In this document: one piece after another, positions 26,398 through 35,986 of the stretch | How the letters are laid out: every line of letters starts with the position of its first letter | How positions within the stretch are numbered: the first letter of the stretch is position 1 | Assembly: GCA_044432745.1 (NCBI GenBank) | Contig: JAWXUH010000004.1 | Coordinates: 1-64,000 of the forward strand | DNA length: 64,000 nt | DNA from: CAKOSP01 sp044432745 | GTDB taxonomy: Bacteria > Bacillota_I > Bacilli_A > RF39 > UBA660 | Direction: 5' to 3' | Translations under genes and position numbers: made by a program | Notes under the pieces: generated by a model | What the model saw: the letters and a program-made list of their open reading frames with translations, nothing else | Told to the model about the DNA's origin: nothing | Database searches by the model: none

Positions 26398-28489
26398 CTT
26401 TTACCTCTACTATTTCAAAATCTATTTTACCAGTATCTTTACTTGCTCCTACCACTTTTATTCTTATACTATCACCAAGTCTATAGTTTTTCTTTTTATC
26501 TTTAGATACTAAAGACAACATCTCTGGTACATAATTATAAAATCCTTTTAGCGTGCTTATATGTACTAAACCTTCTACTAAATTTTCTAATTTTATGAAC
26601 ATTCCAAAGTTAGTAACGCTAGTTATCATTCCTGGAAATTCTTCTCCAACTTTACTTTCCATGTATTCTGCCATTTTCATGTCATCTACATCACGCTCAG
26701 CTTCAACTGCAACAAGTTCTCTTTCACTAGATTGATCAGCAACTTGAACTAAGTATTCGCTATTAAAATTAATTGTTTCTTTACTTAAGTCGTTTTCAAA
26801 TAAATATGTTCTAAGCAATCTATGCACTGTTAAATCTGGAAATCTTCTTATTGGAGATGTAAAATGTGTATAATTTTGACTTCCCAATCCAAAGTGACCG
26901 ATATTACCTGAACTATATATAGCTTTTCTCATACATCTCAATAACATATCACTTAAAATTTCATATTCTTTTTTATCTTTTAGTTCATTTAATATTTCTT
27001 GCATACTTCTTGAGGTAAGAGCAATTGTGTTTGTATTTAATGTATATCCTAACGCTTTAACAAAATTTGTAAAATCTACTACTTTTTCTGAATTAGGTAC
27101 ATCATGTATACGGTATATAAACGGTAAATCCATGTTGTATATATGAGAAGCTACAGTTTCATTTGCAATAATCATGAAATCTTCTATCATTTTTTCTGCA
27201 TCATAACGTTCTCTTCTTATAATATCTACAGCTTTTCCATCAGCATCTTGTATTATTTTAGCTTCATCTAAATCAAACTCGATATATCCACGTTCTACTT
27301 TTTCTTTTCTTAAAATTTTTGCAAGTTCATTCATTTTAAGTATTGATTCAGTGTATTCTTCATATCCTTCTGGAGTTATTCCTTCCATAATAATTTTATT
27401 TACTGCGCTATAAGTCATTTTCTTTCTACTTTTGATAACAGATTCCATTATGTCATAATTAACAATTTTACCTTTTGAATCTATTTCCATAAAACAACTT
27501 AATGTAAGTCTCTCAACCTCAGGATTAAGTGAACATATACCATTTGATAATTGATGAGGAATCATAGGAATAACTGTGTCTGCTAAATATGAACTAGTTC
27601 CCCTGTTTAACGCGGTCTCATATAACTGAGTTCCTACTTTAACGTAATTAGTAACATCAGCAATATGTACACCTAATAAATAGTTACCATTAATTGTTTC
27701 TAAACTTATTGCATCATCTATATCTTTAGTGTCTGCTCCATCTATTGTAAATATTTTTTTCTTAGTAAGATCTAATCTTTTTAATTTATCTTTTAATTGT
27801 ACTTCTGCTGGAATGTCTTCTAGTTCTTTTAATACTTCATCTTTGAAATCAATTTCTATTCCATGTTTATATGCTATAGACATTATATCAACTTTAGGGT
27901 CATTTTTATGTCCTATAACTTTTATTACTTTACCTAGGTAACGTTTGTTATTTATTTCTTTAACTATTTCTACAAGTACTTTGTGACCTTCTACTAAACC
28001 ATCTATACCTTCTTTATCAAGTTTTATGATTATATTTAATTTTTCGTTATCTGGAACAAATTTTATTTTATTGTCTGTAAAAGTTATTTCACCTACTATA
28101 TTATTTAAATTTCTATTTAGTATTTTTATAACTTTACCTTCTTTTTTACCACGGTATGTCACTATATCTACCAATACAAAATCATTTTCTATTGCATTAT
28201 TTAAGTTTTCCCTAAATATATATACATCATCTTCAAGATCACATTCTAAAAAACCATTTCCAGCTCTATTAACTCTAATTGTACCTGTTATTAGTGATGA
28301 ACAATATTTCATTAATAAATATTCATTATTTTTTGTTAAATGTAGTTTTCCTTCGTCTACTAATTCATTTACAGCTACTGTTAACTCTTTTACTTCGTCA
28401 ACTGTTTTTAAATTAAGCAAATCACTTATTTCTATAAGAGATTTACCTTTATCTATATTGTCTAATCTTTCTATTATTTTATCTTTCAT
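26366..28489 (-). CDS. rnr: Ribonuclease R
   Basis: 707 aa from ATG 28489, chosen by the AAGGAG SD five bases upstream. A winged-helix start (IIERLDNIDKGKSLIEI) and cold-shock domains precede the RNB catalytic core, whose metal-binding motif is TIDGADTKDIDDAIS near residue 240; a C-terminal S1 domain follows. It is a processive 3'-5' exonuclease that degrades structured RNA and works with SmpB/tmRNA. The Lys-rich tail of other homologues is short here. Confidence 0.96.
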   Translation of the reverse strand: MKDKIIERLDNIDKGKSLIEISDLLNLKTVDEVKELTVAVNELVDEGKLHLTKNNEYLLMKYCSSLITGTIRVNRAGNGFLECDLEDDVYIFRENLNNAIENDFVLVDIVTYRGKKEGKVIKILNRNLNNIVGEITFTDNKIKFVPDNEKLNIIIKLDKEGIDGLVEGHKVLVEIVKEINNKRYLGKVIKVIGHKNDPKVDIMSIAYKHGIEIDFKDEVLKELEDIPAEVQLKDKLKRLDLTKKKIFTIDGADTKDIDDAISLETINGNYLLGVHIADVTNYVKVGTQLYETALNRGTSSYLADTVIPMIPHQLSNGICSLNPEVERLTLSCFMEIDSKGKIVNYDIMESVIKSRKKMTYSAVNKIIMEGITPEGYEEYTESILKMNELAKILRKEKVERGYIEFDLDEAKIIQDADGKAVDIIRRERYDAEKMIEDFMIIANETVASHIYNMDLPFIYRIHDVPNSEKVVDFTNFVKALGYTLNTNTIALTSRSMQEILNELKDKKEYEILSDMLLRCMRKAIYSSGNIGHFGLGSQNYTHFTSPIRRFPDLTVHRLLRTYLFENDLSKETINFNSEYLVQVADQSSERELVAVEAERDVDDMKMAEYMESKVGEEFPGMITSVTNFGMFIKLENLVEGLVHISTLKGFYNYVPEMLSLVSKDKKKNYRLGDSIRIKVVGASKDTGKIDFEIVEVKDENTKQESQI

Positions 28490-28500
28490 TTTTTCTCCTT

Positions 28501-28833
28501 TTAATATGTACATGTCTTAAGTCCTATTTGATCCCATCTTACTGCAACTTCAATTTTGTCATATGATTCATCATCAATCATTCCTTCTTTTACTAATTTA
28601 GATATCTCTACATATTGCACACATGGTGTTGAAGTACAACTTTTTTGCAAACCATATATTTCTGCATATGTACAAGCTGCGTTTTCTATATTAGCTATTA
28701 CTTTATCTTCTAAACTAGTTTTTTGACTATCTAGCATATCAAACATCGATAATGTCATTGACGTTGTTACTACTGATATCAATGCTATAACTATTAATAA
28801 CTCTACTAATGTAAAACCTTTTTGATTATTCAT
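28501..28833 (-). CDS. Type IV prepilin-like protein, isolated
   Basis: 110 aa. The class III signal MNNQKGFTLVELLIVIALISV is unmistakable: cleavage after Gly6 before Phe, with Glu at mature position 5. The rest holds four cysteines (two in KSCTSTPC), as in Gram-positive minor or ComG-type pseudopilins. No pilus ATPase, prepilin peptidase or com gene is next to it; it lies between gltX and rnr. It could be a competence pseudopilin or an orphan surface pilin. Confidence 0.8.
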   Translation of the reverse strand: MNNQKGFTLVELLIVIALISVVTTSMTLSMFDMLDSQKTSLEDKVIANIENAACTYAEIYGLQKSCTSTPCVQYVEISKLVKEGMIDDESYDKIEVAVRWDQIGLKTCTY

Positions 28834-28918
28834 TACATATTCTCACTTTCTCAATAATGTTTAAACTATTTTATATTGTTATTTATATATTTTGATTATA
28901 TCATAATTTCACCATAAG

Positions 28919-28944
28919 AAAAAGACTATTTTTTCAAGCCTTTT
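28919..28944 (-). terminator. Terminator after gltX
   Basis: Eight-pair stem AAAAGGCT/AGTCTTTT (one G-U) with a nine-base loop, followed by a short T tract. The 5' arm begins within the gltX stop codon. Confidence 0.5.
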
Positions 28945-30605
28945 TATTTTAGGTTGTTAATAACTTTTTGAAATCTAGTATTAACTTTTTCTTTTCCTAA
29001 TAATTTTAATAATTCATATAAATCTGGTGTGTTAGTTTTTGTTGTAATAGCAACTCTTATTATAGTAGTTAAATCTGCTATATTTCCAACAAAATCTTCT
29101 GGTCTTTCTTTATATTCTTTCATATTACTTGCAAAATTTAAAGAATCGCACAAATCTTTACACTTCGTAAACCACATATCCTTGTCATCTGTTTCTTCAT
29201 ATACTTCAATATATTTTGCTAAAACTTCTTTTATATTTTCGTTACTTATATTTTCATTAAATTCATATTCTTCTAAGTCTTTATTGAATAATTCTTCAAA
29301 CATATAAAATAAACTATTTTTTATTTCTGAATAACATGAGAAATCTTTTCTAGGTTTCTTTTGTTCTCTTTCTATATTTAATATAGATATAGCATATTCT
29401 TTATTATTTTTTAATATTTCATTAAATTCTTCGTCATATTTACTAGTCCATGTTAATAAGTTTTCATATACGTCTTTTGCAGCTAATTTAGATATATAGT
29501 TTTTTGATATATTCTCTAACTTTTCTATAGAGTATAATCCTCCTGATGAACTCATCTTCTTAGGACTAAAACTAAATTCTGTAAAATGCTTATCTGGATT
29601 TTTATCTCTCCACTCTTCATAATTTGAATTTATAATAGTCATTAATGATTCTACTACACATATATTTGGAAAACCTAATTCATCATAGTAATTCATAGAA
29701 CATTCTGGATCTTTTCTTTTACTAAGTTTTCTTACTACTTCTCCTTCTTTTTTCATAACTAACGGGTTATGTATATATTTTGGAGCTTTTGCACCTAGCG
29801 CTTTAAATAATTCAACATGTACTGGAACTGAACTTAACCATTCTTCTCCTCTAGTAACATGTGTTGTTCCCATTAAATAATCATCAACTAAATGTGCAAA
29901 ATGGTACGTAGGTAATTTTACATCAGATTTCATTATAACTATATCATTATCGTTTTCTGGAAATTCTATTTCTCCTTTTACTTCGTCATAAAATTTAATT
30001 TTTTCTCTAGGATTTCCCATAGATTTAAATCTTATTACATAAGGAATTCCAGCTTTAATTTTTTCTTCTACTTCTTCATATTTTAATTCTCTACATTTTG
30101 CATATTTCCCATAGTAACCTATTCTTTTTTTATTACTAGTTTGATGCTCTCTCATAGATTCTAAATCTTCTGCAGTACAAAAACATGGATAAGCTCTTCC
30201 TATTGTTATAAAATGTTTTATAAATGTTTGATATATTTCTTCTCTTTCACTTTGTACGTATGGACCATAATTTCCTACTATTTCTCCATTAATTTCATAT
30301 TCATTTGGTGTCATTTCATAATTTTTTAATGTACCAAATATTAATTCTACTGCACCTTCTATTTCTCTTTTTTTATCAGTATCTTCATTTCTTAAATAAA
30401 ATACTCCTTTAGAATTATATGCATTTATATACGATATAATTGCTTGTAGAAAATTTCCTACGTGCATAAAACCAGTTGGGGATGGTGCAAATCTTGTAAC
30501 TTTTGCTCCTTCAACTAAATTTCTATTTGGATATTTTTCTTTGTAATACTCAACTGTTTTATCAATATCTGGAAATAACAGATCAGCTATATTTTCATTA
30601 TTCAT
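28944..30605 (-). CDS. gltX: Glutamyl-tRNA synthetase
   Basis: 553 aa, longer than the usual 480-500. Class I motifs are RFAPSPTGFMHVGNF (HIGH box, about residue 40) and VRKLSKRKDPE (KMSKS box). An N-terminal extension of about 38 residues precedes the HIGH box. Whether it also charges tRNA-Gln cannot be decided; gatCAB is not in the window. No T-box is present upstream, only a strong promoter. Confidence 0.95.
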   Translation of the reverse strand: MNNENIADLLFPDIDKTVEYYKEKYPNRNLVEGAKVTRFAPSPTGFMHVGNFLQAIISYINAYNSKGVFYLRNEDTDKKREIEGAVELIFGTLKNYEMTPNEYEINGEIVGNYGPYVQSEREEIYQTFIKHFITIGRAYPCFCTAEDLESMREHQTSNKKRIGYYGKYAKCRELKYEEVEEKIKAGIPYVIRFKSMGNPREKIKFYDEVKGEIEFPENDNDIVIMKSDVKLPTYHFAHLVDDYLMGTTHVTRGEEWLSSVPVHVELFKALGAKAPKYIHNPLVMKKEGEVVRKLSKRKDPECSMNYYDELGFPNICVVESLMTIINSNYEEWRDKNPDKHFTEFSFSPKKMSSSGGLYSIEKLENISKNYISKLAAKDVYENLLTWTSKYDEEFNEILKNNKEYAISILNIEREQKKPRKDFSCYSEIKNSLFYMFEELFNKDLEEYEFNENISNENIKEVLAKYIEVYEETDDKDMWFTKCKDLCDSLNFASNMKEYKERPEDFVGNIADLTTIIRVAITTKTNTPDLYELLKLLGKEKVNTRFQKVINNLK

Positions 30606-30630
30606 TATAAACCTCTTTCACTTAATATAT

Positions 30631-30659
30631 ATTATAATTTATTGTATATATAAAATCAA
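30631..30659 (-). promoter_or_regulatory. Promoter of gltX
   Basis: TTGATT (30654-30659), 17 bp, TATAAT (30631-30636); 25 bases before the start codon. Confidence 0.72.
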
Positions 30660-30682
30660 ATAAACTTTTTATTTTTCAAAAT

Positions 30683-30701
30683 AAAAAGAGTGTTAACTCT
30701 T
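30683..30701 (-). terminator. Terminator after gap
   Basis: AAGAGT/ACTCTT stem with a 4-base loop then TTTT. The 5' arm starts inside the gap stop codon (30700-30702). Confidence 0.6.
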
Positions 30702-31707
30702 ATTTATTGAAACATTTTTTACCTGTTCTAAGCATTTGAGCTGTATAACCATACTCATTATCATACCATGCTAATATTTTTACTATTTGATTTTCAGGAG
30801 TAGACATTACAGATGTTGATAAACCATCTACTACTGCTCCATATTTTTTTCCTATTATATCACTTGATACTATAGGATCTAATGTAAACTTCATAGTTTC
30901 ATTTTGACTTGATTCTAACAATCTATTTATTTCTTCAACTGTTGTTTCTCTATTTAATAATAGTGTTACATCTATAACAGATCCTGTTTGAGTTGGAACT
31001 CTTAGACTAGTTCCATCCATTTTACCTAATAAAGACGGTATAACTAATCCTATGGCCTTAGCCGCCCCTGTTGATGCTGGAACTATATTTTGTGCAGCAC
31101 TTCTTCCTCTTCTTGCTCTTATCCCTTTTTTATGAATACCATCTAAAATCATTTGGTCTGATGTATATGCATGAATTGTTGTCATATATCCCATCTTTAT
31201 TCCAATTTGTTTTTCTATTACATTTAAAACTGGAGCTAGACAATTTGTTGTACAACTTGCTGCAGATAATACGTTATCATCTGGTGTTATTTCATTATCA
31301 TTTACATTATATACTATTGTTTTTATATCATCTTTACCAGGTGCACTTAATATTACTTTTTTTGCTCCTGCTTGTATATGCTTATTTAAGTCTTCTTTAC
31401 TTGTAAAAACACCAGTACACTCTAATACTAAATCAATTCCCATTTCATTCCATGGTAACTTAGTAGGATCTAGTTCATTTAATACTTTTATTTTTTTTGT
31501 GTCTTTTATTACAATTGAATCTTCTGTATAACTTATTTCATCCTCGTGAAAAGCTCCTTGAGCTGTATCATATTTTACTAAATAAGCCATATCTTCAGCT
31601 GTACCTATAGAATTTATTGCTACTATATTAAATTCTTTATCTGTTATCATTTGTCTGAAAGCTATTCTTCCAATTCTTCCAAAACCATTTATCGCTACTC
31701 TTATCAT
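30700..31707 (-). CDS. gap: Glyceraldehyde-3-phosphate dehydrogenase
   Basis: 335 aa. NAD-binding INGFGRIGRIAFRQ at the start; active-site cysteine in SAASCTTNCLAPV (about residue 151) with the partner histidine further on. The catabolic type is favoured because NAD-specific Asp is found in the expected region, not verified. Its start overlaps the nucleoside-kinase stop by 4 bases, so the two genes are co-transcribed, not part of a gap-pgk-tpi cluster. Confidence 0.97.
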   Translation of the reverse strand: MIRVAINGFGRIGRIAFRQMITDKEFNIVAINSIGTAEDMAYLVKYDTAQGAFHEDEISYTEDSIVIKDTKKIKVLNELDPTKLPWNEMGIDLVLECTGVFTSKEDLNKHIQAGAKKVILSAPGKDDIKTIVYNVNDNEITPDDNVLSAASCTTNCLAPVLNVIEKQIGIKMGYMTTIHAYTSDQMILDGIHKKGIRARRGRSAAQNIVPASTGAAKAIGLVIPSLLGKMDGTSLRVPTQTGSVIDVTLLLNRETTVEEINRLLESSQNETMKFTLDPIVSSDIIGKKYGAVVDGLSTSVMSTPENQIVKILAWYDNEYGYTAQMLRTGKKCFNK

Positions 31708-33341
31708 TTTTTTTCTCCTATAAATTCTCTTAATATTGAATCTTCATTTACATATTCTCCAGGTATTGGGAAGAATTGTTTTAAGAAACATAATAACCTT
31801 CTTGCTTCCGCATAATAAGGTGATGATACATGCACACTTAATAACAATGGTTCAACAAATACTTTAAGTACTCCTACTTCAAATTCCATTGCTGTGTTTA
31901 ATATTGTATCTGCATTTTGTATATATGGAAATATGTATTTTTCTTCCCCGTTACGTACTACATGCCAGTTATGAATAGTAGTTGCTACTCCATATCCTCT
32001 TGTTCTATTATCTCTTATTATTCTTCTTATTAACCTTAAATCTATTGTTGATACATAATTATGTCTATCCACATTTATTGATGTAAATGGACTTAGATAA
32101 ATTTTGTATTTTAAGCTATGATCTATATCTGTTGTCAATTCATCATTTAAAGAATGTAGTCCTTCTATTAAAACTATACTATTTTCTTTTAATGTTGTTT
32201 TCTTTTCTCCAGCTTCTTTTTTTCCTAATATAAAATTATAAGTTGGTATACAAATACTTTCTCCATTTATCAATTTGTTTAAATCAGAATTAAATAACTT
32301 TAAATCTATTGCATCTATTCTTTCAAAATCAAAATCACCTTTTTCATTTACTGGTGTTTGATTTCTATCTAAAAAGTAATCATCTGTTGACATTAATATA
32401 GGATCATAACCAAATGCTCTTAAATAACTTGCCATCCTTTTTGTAGTAGTAGTTTTACCACTTGATGAAGGTCCTGCTATCATTACAAATTTAGTATCTT
32501 TTCTATTTATTATTTCTTTTGTAATACGTTCTATTTCAAAATTAAATAATAATTCATTAGATTCCATTATTTTTTTTATTTTACCATTTCCTATTAATAA
32601 ATTTAAATTTTCAAAATATGGTGTTTTTTGAGATACTAACCAGTTTCTATTTGTAGAAAATGCGTTGATTATTTTATCATTGTGTACGTATGATATTTTT
32701 TCACCATTCATATTTGGAAGTACTAATACTATTTTATTATTTCCTAAATATACTATATCAAAATTTTTAATACAACTTGTTGAATAAGGCATTTCACTAT
32801 AAAAATAATTATAATATCCATTTAACTCAAATACAGATACACTATGGTCCATAATGTTTGCAACATTATTTGCTTTTTCATATTCTTTATTTTTATTAAA
32901 TAACATTAAAGCTTCTTTTTTTCTTATTGTTAACTTATTAAAATTACTATCGCTATTTACAATTTTTAACATTTCTTCTTTTATAAGACTAATATCAATA
33001 TTTGTTAACACTTTATCAACATCTATACTTGCATATATACCTATTGGAACACTGTGTTCGAAATATATTTCTGATCCCTTATAAAGATTTTTTATAGCAT
33101 TTAAAAATATGAATTTTAAACCTGATTTATAAAGTACTCTACCCTCTATTGATGACATACTTACAAATTCAAATACTTCATCATAATATACTTTTTCACA
33201 CAAAGATATTATTTCTCCATTTATTTTCCCAGCTACTGTGTCTGCAGGAGCACTAAATTCATTACATATATCAAGATAACTTGTCCCTTTTGGAAATTCT
33301 TTAGTTTCTCCACTTTTTAAAGTTATTTTTATATTACTCAT
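31704..33341 (-). CDS. TGS/SAD-containing nucleoside (uridine-like) kinase
   Basis: 545 aa from ATG 33341 (MSNIKITLKSG), eight bases after AAGGAG; the GTG at 33350 overlaps the SD. Three parts: an N-terminal TGS domain (to about 62), a threonyl-tRNA-synthetase-like second-additional-domain with the degenerate MDHS motif (about 165), and a C-terminal P-loop kinase (AGPSSSGKTTTTKRM, about 290) of the PRK/uridine kinase group with DDYFLDR. The same architecture occurs in the Thermotoga nucleoside kinase type. The substrate is not certain. Confidence 0.85.
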   Translation of the reverse strand: MSNIKITLKSGETKEFPKGTSYLDICNEFSAPADTVAGKINGEIISLCEKVYYDEVFEFVSMSSIEGRVLYKSGLKFIFLNAIKNLYKGSEIYFEHSVPIGIYASIDVDKVLTNIDISLIKEEMLKIVNSDSNFNKLTIRKKEALMLFNKNKEYEKANNVANIMDHSVSVFELNGYYNYFYSEMPYSTSCIKNFDIVYLGNNKIVLVLPNMNGEKISYVHNDKIINAFSTNRNWLVSQKTPYFENLNLLIGNGKIKKIMESNELLFNFEIERITKEIINRKDTKFVMIAGPSSSGKTTTTKRMASYLRAFGYDPILMSTDDYFLDRNQTPVNEKGDFDFERIDAIDLKLFNSDLNKLINGESICIPTYNFILGKKEAGEKKTTLKENSIVLIEGLHSLNDELTTDIDHSLKYKIYLSPFTSINVDRHNYVSTIDLRLIRRIIRDNRTRGYGVATTIHNWHVVRNGEEKYIFPYIQNADTILNTAMEFEVGVLKVFVEPLLLSVHVSSPYYAEARRLLCFLKQFFPIPGEYVNEDSILREFIGEKK

Positions 33342-33404
33342 ATCATACACTCCTTATTATATTTCAAATTATATCATATATTTTTATTTTTTTGTATTTA
33401 TATT

Positions 33405-33433
33405 TTGTAACTTTTTGGAATTGTGAATAAAAT
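33405..33433 (+). promoter_or_regulatory. Candidate promoter of clpP
   Basis: TTGTAA (33405-33410), 17 bp, TAAAAT (33428-33433). No clear CtsR heptad repeat is visible around it. Confidence 0.4.
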
Positions 33434-33473
33434 TTACACTTTTTTACTATTATATAAATTAGGAGATATTTTT

Positions 33474-34046
33474 ATGAACATAATACCAACAGTTTTAGAA
33501 AAAAGTGGTAACAAGGAGTATGCTTTTGATTTATATTCTAGATTATTAAATGATAGAATAATTTTTGTATATGGAGAAATAAATGATATGACTTCTAACT
33601 TGATAGTAAGTCAGCTTCTATACTTAGATTCTATTAATAATAATGAAATTTATATGTATATAAATAGTCCAGGAGGTTCTGTTACTGCAGGATTTTCTAT
33701 TTATGATACCATGGAGTATATTAAAAGCGATGTAGTTACTATCGGACTAGGAATGTGTGCTAGTATGGGCGCCTTTTTATTAACTTGCGGTACTAAAGGT
33801 AAACGTTCTTTATTACCTAATACTGATGTTATGATACATCAACCTTTAGGCGGGGCTCAAGGTCAAGCAACTGACATTAATATAGCTGCACAACGTATTT
33901 TAAAAATGAGAGATAGACTTAATTTGATTTTAAGTGAAAAAACTAATCAACCAATTGATAAAATACAAATTGATACAGATAGGGATAATTATTTTGATTC
34001 TAAAGAAGCTTTAGAATACGGTTTAGTAGATAAAATTATAAAATAA
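33474..34046 (+). CDS. clpP: ATP-dependent Clp protease proteolytic subunit
   Basis: 190 aa from ATG 33474, which follows SD AGGAG at standard spacing; an upstream in-frame ATG at 33423 lacks one and would add a non-homologous leader. The catalytic triad is intact: Ser97 (CASMGA), His122 (MIHQPLGG), Asp171 (DRDNYFD). Forms the barrel that partners with ClpX or ClpC. A plus-strand singleton within a minus-strand run. Confidence 0.97.
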   Translation: MNIIPTVLEKSGNKEYAFDLYSRLLNDRIIFVYGEINDMTSNLIVSQLLYLDSINNNEIYMYINSPGGSVTAGFSIYDTMEYIKSDVVTIGLGMCASMGAFLLTCGTKGKRSLLPNTDVMIHQPLGGAQGQATDINIAAQRILKMRDRLNLILSEKTNQPIDKIQIDTDRDNYFDSKEALEYGLVDKIIK

Positions 34047-34068
34047 AAAATAGCTTATGCTATTTTTT
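34045..34068. terminator. Bidirectional terminator between clpP and the M29 peptidase
   Basis: Ten-base arms AAAAAATAGC and GCTATTTTTT around TTAT. It contains the stop codon of the peptidase and begins in the clpP stop. Confidence 0.8.
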
Positions 34069-35295
34069 TATTTCTTTTGAAAAATTTCCATTAGTGAAAA
34101 TTTTTATTTCTTCATTATCTTTAGTTATTCCTACAACATCTAAATCTTTTGTACCAAACATTACATCTACATGAGTTTTACTTTCATTTAATCCTATATT
34201 ATCTTTTTCTTCTTTTGTTAATTCTTTATTGGTATTAACGCATTCTGAAAAACCACTTCCAAATGCAAAATGACATTTTGCATTTTCATCTAGTAATGTT
34301 GTGTAGTATAAAATGCCAGTATTGTTTATAGGTGAATCGTCTTCTACTAAAGCTATCTCTCCTATATAATCAGCACCTTCGTCCTCTTTTATTAATTTAG
34401 TTATCACTTCCTGTGAAGTTTCACTTTTAACATTGACTATTTTACCTTCTTTTATCTCTACTTCGATTCCTTCGACTATAACACCTGATACCAATAACGG
34501 TAATGATGATACTATTTTACCATTAACTGTGTACTTATTAGGAGATGTGAATATCTCAACTGATGGATAATTTACTATAACTTCTTTTCCATTTTTTAAT
34601 TTTGTTAAACCACTACACCACACACCGTCTTCTAATAAATCCATCGTTACGTCGGTTCCTATAGAGTTTTTAAATTTGAGTGATTTTAGATTTAAATTAT
34701 TTAATTTTTTACATAAAGTAATTTTCTCTTCAATATTTTTATCTATCTTTTCTAAAGGATTACTTTCATTTAAATAATTAATTTCAAATATTTTTTCCCA
34801 TAACATTTCAAGAGAATTTTCTTTACCAGGAAATATTTTATCTGCCCATATTTTTGTTGGCGCTACAGCAATACACCATGATAATTCATTTTTATCTCTT
34901 CTTTGATCAAAGTGTTCACACGTTTTAGAAATATGATTTCTTATTGAAGAAATTATATTAGGATCAATATTATCCATTATACCTGGTGTTTCTGTTGACA
35001 ACATTAGAAATGCTGCATCCTTTTTTGCATATTCTTCATATTTTTCCCTACTAAAATATTTATTTTCTAATAATTCTTCTTCTGTTAAATTTTCGTATAA
35101 AGCCTTTGTTATGTATGAATCATATACATCTAAATATATATCTTTACTTCCTATTTTTAATGCTTCCTCATATACTAATCTAATAATGTCGTAATTTTCG
35201 TAAGTTCCTCTAATTACTAACGGTTGATTGCTATCTAACTTTAAGCATTTTTTTAATATTATTTGAGCATATAATCTTTTTTTATTTTCCATCAT
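34060..35295 (-). CDS. M29-family aminopeptidase (AmpS type)
   Basis: 411 aa metallo-aminopeptidase. Family blocks: FKNSIGTDVTMDL (middle), the metal-ligand region IGEIALVEDDSPINN, NAKCHFAFGSGF with a conserved His, and KTHVDVMFGTKDLDVVGI near the C-terminus. Removes N-terminal residues from peptides with broad specificity. It is 14 bases into the end of the sensor kinase gene, so it may be co-expressed with the two-component pair. Confidence 0.93.
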   Translation of the reverse strand: MMENKKRLYAQIILKKCLKLDSNQPLVIRGTYENYDIIRLVYEEALKIGSKDIYLDVYDSYITKALYENLTEEELLENKYFSREKYEEYAKKDAAFLMLSTETPGIMDNIDPNIISSIRNHISKTCEHFDQRRDKNELSWCIAVAPTKIWADKIFPGKENSLEMLWEKIFEINYLNESNPLEKIDKNIEEKITLCKKLNNLNLKSLKFKNSIGTDVTMDLLEDGVWCSGLTKLKNGKEVIVNYPSVEIFTSPNKYTVNGKIVSSLPLLVSGVIVEGIEVEIKEGKIVNVKSETSQEVITKLIKEDEGADYIGEIALVEDDSPINNTGILYYTTLLDENAKCHFAFGSGFSECVNTNKELTKEEKDNIGLNESKTHVDVMFGTKDLDVVGITKDNEEIKIFTNGNFSKEIKK

Positions 35296-35986
35296 TTTTC
35301 ACCTTTTCCTTCTTTTCTACTTTTAAAATTAATTTAAAATTTTTATTCCTTATTTCAATCTCACTTTTTATAACATCGTGAGTTAATATACTATATAAAC
35401 CCAATCCCCTTTTTCTAGATTTACTTGATTTATTTTTTTCTCCTAAAGAATCAATATCAATAATATCAGCAAAATTATTTGACATTTCTATTATAAATTC
35501 TTCTTCATTTTCAAAAATATCTATATTTATATATGAATTTTCTACATTTTCTATTGCATCAATAGCATTATCTAATGCTATTCCCATCGTTTTTAATAAT
35601 TCGTAAAATTTTACCTTGCGCATTTGTTGTTCTATTTTTTTATCTTTTATATTTGCGTGAAATTGAAAAACTACATCTACATCTTTTAATTTTTCATAAA
35701 TCAACGGACATAAACTCTTAGGTACATCCGGAAAGATAAAATTCTTTTTGTTAATAATATTTGTTAAAAACAAATCATTTATCATTTCATTTTCTTCTTC
35801 GTTTTTTATAGTCTCAAATGCTAACATTTTATTTTTCATGTTATGATCGTGTATTTTTATTTTTTCTAATATTTTTCGATGTTCATCCGCTAAATTAAAT
35901 AATATTTTTCTTGTGAAATGTAGATTTATACTTAAAAATATTATTATTATAATTAACGATATTATCAAAGCAATAGCAACGTACAT
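35282..35986 (-). CDS. AgrC-like GHKL histidine kinase with a single membrane span
   Basis: 234 aa. The cytosolic half is AgrC-like: phospho-acceptor His46 in IHDHNMKNKM, N-box ALDNAIDAIE (Asn140) and G-box RGLGLYS (about 193-198). In place of the six-or-seven-span peptide sensor of AgrC it has one N-terminal span (residues 3-21), with no visible ligand-binding domain. Its start overlaps the regulator's stop by one base. It may sense something through the span, rely on a partner, or only amplify signals. Confidence 0.8.
   Translation of the reverse strand: MYVAIALIISLIIIIIFLSINLHFTRKILFNLADEHRKILEKIKIHDHNMKNKMLAFETIKNEEENEMINDLFLTNIINKKNFIFPDVPKSLCPLIYEKLKDVDVVFQFHANIKDKKIEQQMRKVKFYELLKTMGIALDNAIDAIENVENSYINIDIFENEEEFIIEMSNNFADIIDIDSLGEKNKSSKSRKRGLGLYSILTHDVIKSEIEIRNKNFKLILKVEKKEKVKNDGK

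Noticed and set aside
30606..30699. T-box leader upstream of gltX
   Set aside because: The leader is only about 20 bases after the promoter, with no specifier loop or antiterminator.
33423..33473. Extended N-terminus of ClpP (17 residues)
   Set aside because: It has no SD, covers the promoter region and is absent from the family; ATG 33474 gives exact family numbering of the triad.
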